Assembly: GCF_004208535.1 (NCBI RefSeq)
Contig: NZ_SGIS01000030.1
Location: 1 to 61,919, forward strand
Direction: 5' to 3'
DNA: 61,919 nucleotides
DNA from: Sphingomonas populi
GTDB lineage: Bacteria; Pseudomonadota; Alphaproteobacteria; Sphingomonadales; Sphingomonadaceae
The notes below the pieces were generated by a model, which saw only the letters and a program-made list of their open reading frames with translations, was not told the DNA's origin and ran no database searches. A program made the position numbers and the translations under genes. This document shows, piece by piece, positions 31,242-38,677 of this stretch (position 1 is its first letter; every line of letters starts with the position of its first letter).

Positions 31242-32066
31242 TCAGCCGGCGCCCTGCGCGTCGAACCACGCGCGGGTCGCCGCAGCGACCGCACAGGCGC
31301 GCACGACCGGATCGGGATGGGCCTCGCGCAAGGCCTTGCTCCGTAGCTCGATCGACAGTGGCACGCCTGCGGGCAGCGCGGCCAGCATCGCCGCGAGCGG
31401 CAGGCTTCCCGCGCCGCAGTGTTCGCGCAGGTCGATGGCATCGGTGATGACAGCGTCGAAGTCCGCAGGGTCCGGCCGGGTCGCGCGCGCGTCGCAGAAT
31501 TGCGCATAGGGCAGCAGCCTCGGGTCGAGCGCTGCGATCTGCGCCAGGCTCGTCCCCGATCGGTCGACGTGGATCGGATCGATCAGGATCGCCGCCAGCG
31601 GGTGTGCCACGGCGGCGACGATGGCGCTGGCCTGCGCGAGATCCTTCACTGCGGTGAAGATGCCGAATTCCAGCGCGACGCGCATCCCGCTGCCCTCGGC
31701 GTGACGGCACAGCGCCGCAAGCTTCGCAGCCGTGGCGTCCGGGTCTGGATCGGACGAGACGCACAGCACGTTCGCGGCGCCGAGGTCTGCGCCCACGTCG
31801 ATCACCTTGCGATGATCGTCGATCCGGCTATCCGGCTTGATCCAGATCACCTCGACATCCAGCAGCGGCAGCCCCGTGGCGGCAAGCGCGGCGCGCGCCT
31901 CGCGGGTATCCCCCGCGCTCCATTCGCCGGGCTCCACCCAGATGCCGGCGGCATCGAACCCCGCCGCCCGCGCCGCGGCTATGACGGTCGCGGCGCCGAA
32001 TTCCGGGAGCACCCCCGATGCCAGCGAGAGCGGATTGGCGGTGCGCGGCGCGGCAACGCCCGTCAC
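31242..32066 (-). CDS. Sugar phosphate isomerase/epimerase-like TIM barrel protein
   Basis: A 274-residue protein of the xylose-isomerase-like TIM-barrel superfamily, which includes hydroxypyruvate isomerase, IolE and several epimerases and dehydratases. Key pieces are LSLASGVLPEFGAATVIAAA at the N terminus, GLPLLDVEVIWIKPD, GMRVALEFGIFTAVKD (the metal-ligand glutamate region) and ILIDPIHVDRSG with a histidine/aspartate metal pair. Its ATG overlaps the stop of the Rieske oxygenase gene by 4 bp, so it is coupled to that oxygenase. An isomerase or epimerase step on the oxygenase product is a reasonable guess. Confidence 0.85.
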   Translation of the reverse strand: MTGVAAPRTANPLSLASGVLPEFGAATVIAAARAAGFDAAGIWVEPGEWSAGDTREARAALAATGLPLLDVEVIWIKPDSRIDDHRKVIDVGADLGAANVLCVSSDPDPDATAAKLAALCRHAEGSGMRVALEFGIFTAVKDLAQASAIVAAVAHPLAAILIDPIHVDRSGTSLAQIAALDPRLLPYAQFCDARATRPDPADFDAVITDAIDLREHCGAGSLPLAAMLAALPAGVPLSIELRSKALREAHPDPVVRACAVAAATRAWFDAQGAG

Positions 32067-33238
32067 ATCACCGGCTCTGGCTGCGACGGGTCATCCTCCA
32101 GATACCAGTTCAGCCATTCGTGGAAGAATTGGTTGCCACGCTCGTTGCGCCCGAACACGAGATTGTCGTGCGCGCCCGATTCCAGGCCCTTCTGGATTTG
32201 CAGGCCGATGACGTAATCCTCCTGATAGGTCACATCACGGAAGAAGTTCATCGCCGCCTCCACGGCTTCGCGGTCGGCATCGTCACGGATCGGATGGCGC
32301 CGGAGGTAATTCAGCACGGTGCGGTTCCTGTCCGGCGTCGGGCCGGGGAAGAGCTGTGCGACCTGCGTGATCTCGGGCGCGATGAAGATCGAGACGTTGG
32401 GAAAAAAGATGCGGACGAAATCATAGCCGTAGTTCTCGCGCGTGCCCCATGCCTCGCGCGGGACCGTGCGCAGTTGATCCGCGATCGAATGCTGGGGGAA
32501 TCCGATCCGCATGTTCGGGCCGAAGCCTTCGTAATGCGTCGTGTTGGACGGCGTGCGCGGATAGATCGTCTCGGGGTGAAGCGATTTGAAATGATAGCCT
32601 TCGAGATACCCGTCGAAGGCGATTTTCCAGTTCGCGCCTTCGATTGTCCGGTTGCCCAGATACGTCCAGTCCGCGAAATCGAGCGCCTCGAAATCCTCCA
32701 GAAAGCCGCGGAAGTGCCGGTCGAGTTCCAGCGGCGCATGGGGCGTGAGGCAGACGAAGATCATCCCCGCACGCTCCTCGCACGGCAATGCGCGCAGGCC
32801 GAGCTGCGCCTTGTCCATCTCTCCGAACGTCGATGGTTCGGCGATTCCGATCAGCCTGCCGTCCGTGCCGTATGTCCACGCATGGTATTTGCAGGTGAAG
32901 CGGGCGCAATTGCCCTTGCCCTCCGCCACCGGCGCGCCGCGATGCGAGCACACGTTCAGGAAGGCATGGACCTGACCGGCTTTATCGCGGTTGATCAGCA
33001 CCGGCAGGCCCACGGCATCCATCGCCTTGTAGTCGCCGGGGTTGGGCAATTCCGCCGTGAACGCCAGCATCAGCGGCACGCGCTTGAACACCAGTTCGAT
33101 TTCGGCCTTGAACTGATCTTTGTCGACATAGCTCGCGGTGGGCACGGTGCGCGGTCCGGCGCCCTGATGGGTTTTCCCCTGCTCCACATAGCCAAGCATG
33201 ATTTCGGCGACGTCACCGATTTGCTGCACCCGCTCCAC
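32063..33238 (-). CDS. Rieske non-heme iron oxygenase, large subunit
   Basis: Third Rieske oxygenase, 391 residues from GTG 33238, chosen because GAGGAG lies 7 nt upstream and no ATG start gives a homologous N terminus. Rieske ligands are in NVCSHRG (Cys97, His99) and CKYHAW (Cys116, His119); the mononuclear iron site is DGYLEGYHFKSLHPE. It is shorter than the other two and lacks a beta subunit. Its N-terminal region (VERVQQIGDVAEIMLGYVE) is unlike theirs. It is co-translated with the TIM-barrel gene and divergent from an acyl-CoA ligase. Confidence 0.92.
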   Translation of the reverse strand: MERVQQIGDVAEIMLGYVEQGKTHQGAGPRTVPTASYVDKDQFKAEIELVFKRVPLMLAFTAELPNPGDYKAMDAVGLPVLINRDKAGQVHAFLNVCSHRGAPVAEGKGNCARFTCKYHAWTYGTDGRLIGIAEPSTFGEMDKAQLGLRALPCEERAGMIFVCLTPHAPLELDRHFRGFLEDFEALDFADWTYLGNRTIEGANWKIAFDGYLEGYHFKSLHPETIYPRTPSNTTHYEGFGPNMRIGFPQHSIADQLRTVPREAWGTRENYGYDFVRIFFPNVSIFIAPEITQVAQLFPGPTPDRNRTVLNYLRRHPIRDDADREAVEAAMNFFRDVTYQEDYVIGLQIQKGLESGAHDNLVFGRNERGNQFFHEWLNWYLEDDPSQPEPVM

Positions 33239-33413
33239 TGGCTTCTCCTCGTTGTCGCATTCTGGCGTCTTGGGCGGAGACGCTGGACGCTCGCAGGTGT
33301 GCCCGCAAGCTGCGCAAGGTGCTAGGATGCGCAGGGGCCGCGAAGCCTTGATACTTTTGTCAGTTGGATGCGCGCGCCGACACGGGCAATCAGCCGACAT
33401 GACGGAGAGGACA

Positions 33414-35033
33414 ATGCCGCCCTGGGCATGGCTGAAGACACCGCCCGCGCATCTGGCAGGCTATGCCGATGCCGGCGTGTGGGACGCGCGCACGCTTGCC
33501 ACGCAGGCAGCGGCACTGGCGCAGGTCGATCCCGATTTTATCGCGCTGATCGACGGCGATGTCGCGGTGACCCGGATGCAGGCCCTGACGGATGCGCGCG
33601 CGCTGGCGGTGTCCCTGCACGACCGGGGGCTTCGCGCTGGCGATGTCGTCGCCTTCCAGATGCCCAATTGGCACGAGGCGATGATCATCAACCTTGCCGC
33701 CGCGCTCTCCGGCCTGGTCGTCAATCCGATCGTGCCGATCTACCGCGATCACGAAGTGTCGATGATGCTGGGGGACTGCGGCGCGCGCGCGGTCTTCGCC
33801 GCATCCGCTTTTCGTGGCGGCGAGCTGGCGGCGATGGCCGAGCGCATCCGCAGCAGCTTGCCAGGGCTGGACCAGATCCTCACCGTACGCGGCAGCGGTG
33901 ACGACGATTACGCCGCCCTGGTTTCCGCCGGTCGCGGGCGCCCCTTCGTCGCGCCGAACGTCGATCCGCTGGGCGTGAAGATGGTGCTGTATACCTCCGG
34001 CACCACCGGGCGCCCCAAGGGCGTATTGCACAGCCATGTTTCGATCGCGCGAGTCCTGCGCGCGAGCGCGGCGCACTGGCGGCTGATGCCCGGCGAAGCG
34101 ACGCTGATGCCCTCGCCCGTCACGCACATCTCAGGCTATGCGAACGGGCTGGAAGCGCCGTTCGTGTGCGGCACCCGGACGATCCTGATGGAAAGCTGGA
34201 ACGCGGCGGAGGCGATTGCGCTGATCGAGCGTCACGGCGCCGTGGGCACCGTCGCAGCGACTCCGTTCCTCGTAGAGCTGGCGGCGGCAGCGCGTGCGCG
34301 GGGATGCGAGCTGGCCGGTTTCCGCTTCTTCGCCTGTGGCGGGGCGGCGGTGCCGCATGACCTGATCCCCGCCGCCAACGCGGCGTTTGCGGACTGCCGC
34401 GCCTTCCGGGTGTTCGGCGCGTCCGAAGTGCCGCTGGTGACGTTCGGCTGGCCCGACGACCGCGTGCTTGCAGCGACGACCGATGGCGAGATCGTCGATT
34501 ACGCGGTTCGCATCGTCGATGGCGACGATCGCGACGTGGCCGACGGGCAGGAAGGCGAGATCCTCGCGCGCGGGCCGGCGATGCTGCTGGGGTATGCGGA
34601 TGCGGCGCAAACGCGCGAGGCGCTGACCGCCGACGGCTATTTCCGCACGGGCGATCTTGGCGTCCGTTCAGCCGAAGGCGCGCTGACCATCACCGGGCGC
34701 AAGAAGGATCTCATCATCCGCGGCGGCGAAAACATCTCCGCCAAGGAAATCGAGGACGTGCTCCATACCCACCCCGGCGTGCGCGAAGCGGCGGTGGTCG
34801 CGATGCCACATGCGCGGCTTGGCGAGGGTGTCTGCGCCTATATCATCGCGCGCGGCGCGCTACCGGACAGGCAGGCGCTCGCGGATCACGTTCTCGCGAG
34901 CGGCCTCGCCCGCCAGAAGACGCCGGAGCGTTGGGAGTTCCGCGAGGATTTCCCCCGCACCGCCTCAGGAAAGGTCCGCAAGGACCAGCTCCGCGCCGAT
35001 GTTCGCGCCCTGATGGAAGCGGCTCAGGTCTGA
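33414..35033 (+). CDS. AMP-dependent acyl-CoA synthetase/ligase
   Basis: Activates a carboxylic acid to its CoA ester through an acyl-AMP. ATG 33414 (MPPWAWLKTPPAHLAGY) is preferred because GGAGAGG is close upstream; an ATG 15 bp earlier lacks one. The 539-residue protein has the AMP-binding signature VLYTSGTTGRPKGVLHSH, the GGAAVPHDLIP and FGASEVPLVTFG regions, and the C-terminal GRKKDLIIRGGENISAKEIE and ASGKVRKDQLR with the conserved lysine. A cyclohexanecarboxylate-CoA-ligase-like type is suggested. It probably feeds the acyl-CoA dehydrogenase and thiolase module. Its 3' end overlaps the convergent SDR gene by 10 bp. Confidence 0.93.
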   Translation: MPPWAWLKTPPAHLAGYADAGVWDARTLATQAAALAQVDPDFIALIDGDVAVTRMQALTDARALAVSLHDRGLRAGDVVAFQMPNWHEAMIINLAAALSGLVVNPIVPIYRDHEVSMMLGDCGARAVFAASAFRGGELAAMAERIRSSLPGLDQILTVRGSGDDDYAALVSAGRGRPFVAPNVDPLGVKMVLYTSGTTGRPKGVLHSHVSIARVLRASAAHWRLMPGEATLMPSPVTHISGYANGLEAPFVCGTRTILMESWNAAEAIALIERHGAVGTVAATPFLVELAAAARARGCELAGFRFFACGGAAVPHDLIPAANAAFADCRAFRVFGASEVPLVTFGWPDDRVLAATTDGEIVDYAVRIVDGDDRDVADGQEGEILARGPAMLLGYADAAQTREALTADGYFRTGDLGVRSAEGALTITGRKKDLIIRGGENISAKEIEDVLHTHPGVREAAVVAMPHARLGEGVCAYIIARGALPDRQALADHVLASGLARQKTPERWEFREDFPRTASGKVRKDQLRADVRALMEAAQV

Positions 35034-35827
35034 GCGGCGGCGGCCACGGCGGCGGCGATCTCGGCATTGGTGGGATTGCGACGCAACGTCAGCCCGCCGT
35101 TCACCTGCAAATTCTCGCCCGTCATGAAGCATTCGTCGCTGGCGAGAAACACGGCGGCGGCGGCGATATCGTCGCTCGTGCCGATCCGTCCGAGCGGATA
35201 GCCCGCCAGAAACGCTTCGGACAGCCCCGGCACCGACATCGCCTCGGCGGTCATCGGTGTTTCGGTGAGGCCCGGCGAAATCGAATTGGCCCGCACGCCT
35301 TCGGCGCCGAATTCATGCGCGATGCAGCGGATGACATGGTCGGCCCCGGCCTTGGTGCCCATATACGCCGCATGATCGTTGAGCATGATCGTCGCGGTCG
35401 CCGAACTGATCTGGAGGATCGATCCGCCGCGCCCGCCCGCCGACCGCACCATCCGCCGCACCATCGCCTGATAGAAATGGAACGGCCCGGCAAACTGCAG
35501 CATCGTAATGGCCATCAGCTCGTCATGCGTGGTGTCGAGAAACGGCTTCAACAGCCCCCAGCCGGTCGCATTCACCGCAATGTCGATACCGCCCAGCTCC
35601 GCAACGGCAGCATCGCCCAACGCATCGACGCTTTGCTCGTCGGTCAGGTCGCACGTCGTCCACGCGCATCCGTGCGCCCCGGCGAAATCGGCGAGCACAT
35701 CGCCTTTGCGCCCCGATACCAGCACCTGCGCGCCCTCCGCGAGGAACCGCGTCGCGATGTGCTGGCCCATATTGTCCGGGCTGCTCGCGCCGAGAATCAC
35801 GGCCCGCTTTCCATCCAGCCTCGCCAT
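35024..35827 (-). CDS. Short-chain dehydrogenase/reductase (SDR), enoyl-reductase-like
   Basis: A 267-residue SDR. GKRAVILGASSPDNMGQHIA is a variant cofactor loop of the type seen in FabI-like and atypical SDRs; then DIAVNATGWGLLKP, LQISSATATIM and AAYMGTK, with the C terminus MTGENLQVNGGLTL. The start ATG 35827 has GGAGAGG upstream. The cofactor loop and the missing NNAG make its reaction uncertain: ketone reduction or enoyl reduction are possible. Convergent with the acyl-CoA ligase. Confidence 0.9.
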   Translation of the reverse strand: MARLDGKRAVILGASSPDNMGQHIATRFLAEGAQVLVSGRKGDVLADFAGAHGCAWTTCDLTDEQSVDALGDAAVAELGGIDIAVNATGWGLLKPFLDTTHDELMAITMLQFAGPFHFYQAMVRRMVRSAGGRGGSILQISSATATIMLNDHAAYMGTKAGADHVIRCIAHEFGAEGVRANSISPGLTETPMTAEAMSVPGLSEAFLAGYPLGRIGTSDDIAAAAVFLASDECFMTGENLQVNGGLTLRRNPTNAEIAAAVAAAAQT

Positions 35828-36003
35828 GTCCGCCTCTCCTATCTATCGGCAATGCGCTATCATGGCGCCCGCCATCGCCGTCCTGATCAAAACGTCAGTG
35901 GTGCGGCCGAGGCGCTCGGGCAAAAGCGGCACGCGGCTGCCTTGCGCGCCAAGGACGCCACAAGAACACACGCCGCGACACGGCCAGCGATGAGGATTGC
36001 GGA

Positions 36004-36762
36004 ATGGATCTCGGACTGAAGGGCAAGAAGGTCATTCTCACCGGCGGTAGCCGCGGCATCGGCCGCGCGGCGCTGGAAATCTTCGCGGCGGAAGGGTGCG
36101 ACATCGCCTTTTTCTCGCGGAATGCCGATCAGGTCGCCGAAACCGTCGCGTCGCTCTCCGCGCACGGCGGCACGGTGATCGGCGAGGCGCTCGATATGCT
36201 CGACCACGCCGCCTATGTCGCGTGGCTGAAATCGGCGGCGGAACGGCTCGGCGGCTGCGACATCTTCGTGCCGGGCGCGAGCGCATCCGGCTCCGGCGCG
36301 ACCGGCGATTGGGAGGCCTGCTTCGCCGCAGACATCAAGGGCACGGTGCTGGGGTGTGAAACCCTGCAACCGTGGCTCGAAAAATCGAGCGCGGGCGCGA
36401 TCGTCATCATGGCATCCACTGCAGCCACCGAGACGTTCATCGTCCCGCAGGCCTTCAACGCGATGAAAGCCGCGCTGATCGCCTACTCTGGGCAATATGG
36501 CCAGGCGGTCGGGCATCTCGGCATCCGTGTGAACTGCGTGTCGCCGGGGCCGATCAAATTTCCCGGCGGCAATTGGGAAGCGATCGGCAAGGCCATGCCG
36601 GACTTGTACCAGGCCACCGAAGCGACCTTTGCGCTGGGCAGATGGGGCGGCCCCGAGGAAGTGGCGCGCAGCATCGTCTTTCTCGCAAGCCCGGCCTCGT
36701 CCTACACCACCGGCACCAATCTGGTGGTGGACGGCGGCTACACCAAGCGCGTTCAATTCTGA
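36004..36762 (+). CDS. SDR-fold protein with the catalytic tyrosine replaced by phenylalanine
   Basis: A 252-residue SDR-fold protein. The cofactor loop VILTGGSRGIGRAALEIF and the ending TNLVVDGGYT are complete, but the YxxxK catalytic pair reads FNAMK: the serine of VIMASTAATE is 13 residues before a phenylalanine where tyrosine is expected, with lysine kept. Loss of the tyrosine hydroxyl normally abolishes SDR chemistry, so the protein may bind NAD(P) and substrate without turnover, work with another residue, or act in a complex. The gene has a typical ribosome site (AGGATTGCGGA). Converges with another SDR gene. Confidence 0.88.
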   Translation: MDLGLKGKKVILTGGSRGIGRAALEIFAAEGCDIAFFSRNADQVAETVASLSAHGGTVIGEALDMLDHAAYVAWLKSAAERLGGCDIFVPGASASGSGATGDWEACFAADIKGTVLGCETLQPWLEKSSAGAIVIMASTAATETFIVPQAFNAMKAALIAYSGQYGQAVGHLGIRVNCVSPGPIKFPGGNWEAIGKAMPDLYQATEATFALGRWGGPEEVARSIVFLASPASSYTTGTNLVVDGGYTKRVQF

Positions 36763-36777
36763 CGGCATCCCAATCGC

Positions 36778-36802
36778 GAGGCGGCTCGGTTGGAGCCGCC
36801 TC
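36778..36802. terminator. Hairpin between convergent genes (GAGGCGGCTC / GAGCCGCCTC)
   Basis: A perfect 10-bp stem with loop GGTTG sits between the ends of the two convergent SDR genes. It has no T-tract on either strand, so an intrinsic terminator is only possible, not certain; it could also slow both polymerases. Confidence 0.5.
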
Positions 36803-36807
36803 GCCCA

Positions 36808-37521
36808 TCAGTGCCGCGCCATCGCGCCGCCATCCACCCAAAGGCCGTGGCCCGAGACGAAGCGCGCATCGTCGCTGCACAGAAACGCAACGACATCGGC
36901 AATGTCCTCAGCGCGGCCGAGCCTGCGTAACGGCGCCTTGTTTTCCCAGAAGTCGCGGTACGCCGGCGTTTCGGTAAAGGCGGGCGCGGTCATCGGCGTG
37001 TCGATGGCGCCGGGCTGGACGCATGTCGCGGTTACCCCGAACGGTCCCAGTTCCGCTGCGATCGACTTCGTGAGGCCCAGTACCGCGTGCTTCGATGCCG
37101 CATACGCGCACAGCCCTTCGTCGCCGAACGTCGATGTGGTCGATCCGATCGTCACGATCCGGCCCGCCCCATGTGCTTTCAGATGCGGCACCGCCGCGCG
37201 CACCAGCCGGAACACGGCGAGCAGATTGATGTCCAGCACGCGCTGAAAATACGCGTCCTCATGCCCTTCCAGCGGATGAAACGCGCTGATCCCGGCGCAC
37301 GGCACCACGATGTCGACACCGCCCATCGCCGCCACGGCCGCCGCGACGAGGTTCTGGTTGGCATCCGCCCCGGTCAGGTCCGCGACGAAATCGACAGCCC
37401 CCTTCACGTCCGCCGTGAACACCCGCGCGCCATCCGCCGCCAGCCGTGCGGCGACAGCGGCGCCGATGCCGGAGGCTGCGCCGGTGACGATCGCGCGCCG
37501 TCCCGCCAACCGCGCGCTCAT
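36808..37521 (-). CDS. Short-chain dehydrogenase/reductase (SDR)
   Basis: A 237-residue SDR: GRRAIVTGAASGIGAAVAAR, DIVVPCAGISAFHPL (an unusual NNAG equivalent), VTIGSTTSTFG and YAASKHAVLGL, with the end SGHGLWVDGGAM. The aspartate in FTADVKGAVD suggests NAD use. It overlaps the MDR reductase gene by 4 bp (ATGA) and is translated after it. Together they probably catalyse successive reduction or oxidation steps on the same ring carbon or side chain. Confidence 0.92.
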   Translation of the reverse strand: MSARLAGRRAIVTGAASGIGAAVAARLAADGARVFTADVKGAVDFVADLTGADANQNLVAAAVAAMGGVDIVVPCAGISAFHPLEGHEDAYFQRVLDINLLAVFRLVRAAVPHLKAHGAGRIVTIGSTTSTFGDEGLCAYAASKHAVLGLTKSIAAELGPFGVTATCVQPGAIDTPMTAPAFTETPAYRDFWENKAPLRRLGRAEDIADVVAFLCSDDARFVSGHGLWVDGGAMARH

Positions 37522-38531
37522 GCGATCTTCAGGATCAGCTTGCCGGTATTCTCACCGGTAAACAGACGCATGAACGCCGGATATGCGTTCTCCAGGCCGT
37601 GCTGGACATCCTCATCGACGCGCAAGCGGCCATCCGCCATCCACCCCGCCATCTGCGTCGCACCCTGCGGGAAGCGATCGGCATAGTCGGCGATCAGATA
37701 GCCGTGGATCGTCGCGCGTCGCGCGATGATCTGCCACAGGTTCCGCAAGCCGACCTTCTCCGGGGCGTTATACTCGCTGATCAGCCCGCACAGCACGATG
37801 CGCGCGCGCAGGGCGAGATTGAAGACGGTCGCTTCCATCACCGGGCCGCCGACATTCTCGAAGACGATGTCCACACCCGCCGGCGCCGCTTGCGCAATCG
37901 CTGCGACGAGCGCGGCGTGATCCTTGCCCTTGTAATCGATCGCGACGTCGAAGCCGTAATCCGCCAGCAGGCGACGACATTTGTCCTCGCCCCCGGCGAT
38001 GCCGATGACGCGACAGCCGAGGATCTTGCCGATCTGCCCGACGGCCGAACCGACCGCACCGGCGGCACCGGAGACCAGCAGCGTCTCTCCCGGCTTGGGA
38101 CGCGCCACATCGGCAAGCCCGAAATAGGCGGTAAGCCCCACCGCGCCCAGCGCGGACAGATAGTGCGACGGCGACGCCACCGCCGACACGTCGATGCATC
38201 GCGTGAACCCGCCAGGCGTGGCGACGGAATAGTCCTCCAGCGCGTTCAGACCAAGCACCCATTGCCCGACCGGAAAGGCCGGATTGTCGCTCTCCTGCAC
38301 GACGCCCACCGTCGTCGCACGCACCGCATCGCCGAGCGGAATCGGCGGCAGATAGCTTTCGGCATCGTCCATCCAGCCGCGTTGCGCCGGGTCCAGCGAC
38401 GCGAAATGATTGCGGACGACGAAGCCGTTCTGCGGCACTTTCGGCATATCGCTGGAAACGAGCGCGAAGTCTTCGGGAACGGGAACACCGCTCGGCCTGC
38501 GTAGAAGTACGAAGCGTCGATTTCCGGGCAT
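37518..38531 (-). CDS. Zinc-less NADP-dependent MDR oxidoreductase (CurA/YncB-like)
   Basis: A 337-residue medium-chain reductase of the 2-alkenal/curcumin-reductase group, which reduces C=C bonds conjugated to a carbonyl. ATG 38531 (MPGNRRFVLLRRPSGVP) is preferred for the GGAG nine nt upstream. FASLDPAQRGWMDDAESYLPP is the group's signature for NADP and substrate sites, and VSGAAGAVGSAVGQIGKIL is the Rossmann loop. No zinc-ligand cysteines occur. Its upstream region, shared with the divergent TonB receptor, holds a lux-box-like palindrome 50 bp from its start. Confidence 0.92.
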   Translation of the reverse strand: MPGNRRFVLLRRPSGVPVPEDFALVSSDMPKVPQNGFVVRNHFASLDPAQRGWMDDAESYLPPIPLGDAVRATTVGVVQESDNPAFPVGQWVLGLNALEDYSVATPGGFTRCIDVSAVASPSHYLSALGAVGLTAYFGLADVARPKPGETLLVSGAAGAVGSAVGQIGKILGCRVIGIAGGEDKCRRLLADYGFDVAIDYKGKDHAALVAAIAQAAPAGVDIVFENVGGPVMEATVFNLALRARIVLCGLISEYNAPEKVGLRNLWQIIARRATIHGYLIADYADRFPQGATQMAGWMADGRLRVDEDVQHGLENAYPAFMRLFTGENTGKLILKIA

Positions 38532-38581
38532 GGCATCCATCTCCTGTGAACAGACTGTTTTCACCGCACGGGATAACAAGC

Positions 38582-38601
38582 ACCTGTGCAATTCGACAGG
38601 T
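38582..38601. promoter_or_regulatory. Lux-box-like palindrome ACCTGT-N8-ACAGGT
   Basis: The 20-bp element has perfect 6-bp arms and the exact spacing of the classical LuxR site (ACCTGT, 8 bp, ACAGGT). It lies 50 bp upstream of the reductase start at 38531 and 76 bp upstream of the TonB receptor start at 38678, in a suitable place to control both. The LuxR-type regulator at 20470 is the obvious candidate binder. Binding is inferred. Confidence 0.6.
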
Positions 38602-38677
38602 CCGCTTTCTCCGAAAAGCGTTCCATAAGGTTATTGTTAGGGCGGCCGGTGAGTGAGCACGCCTCTGGGGAGGATCA

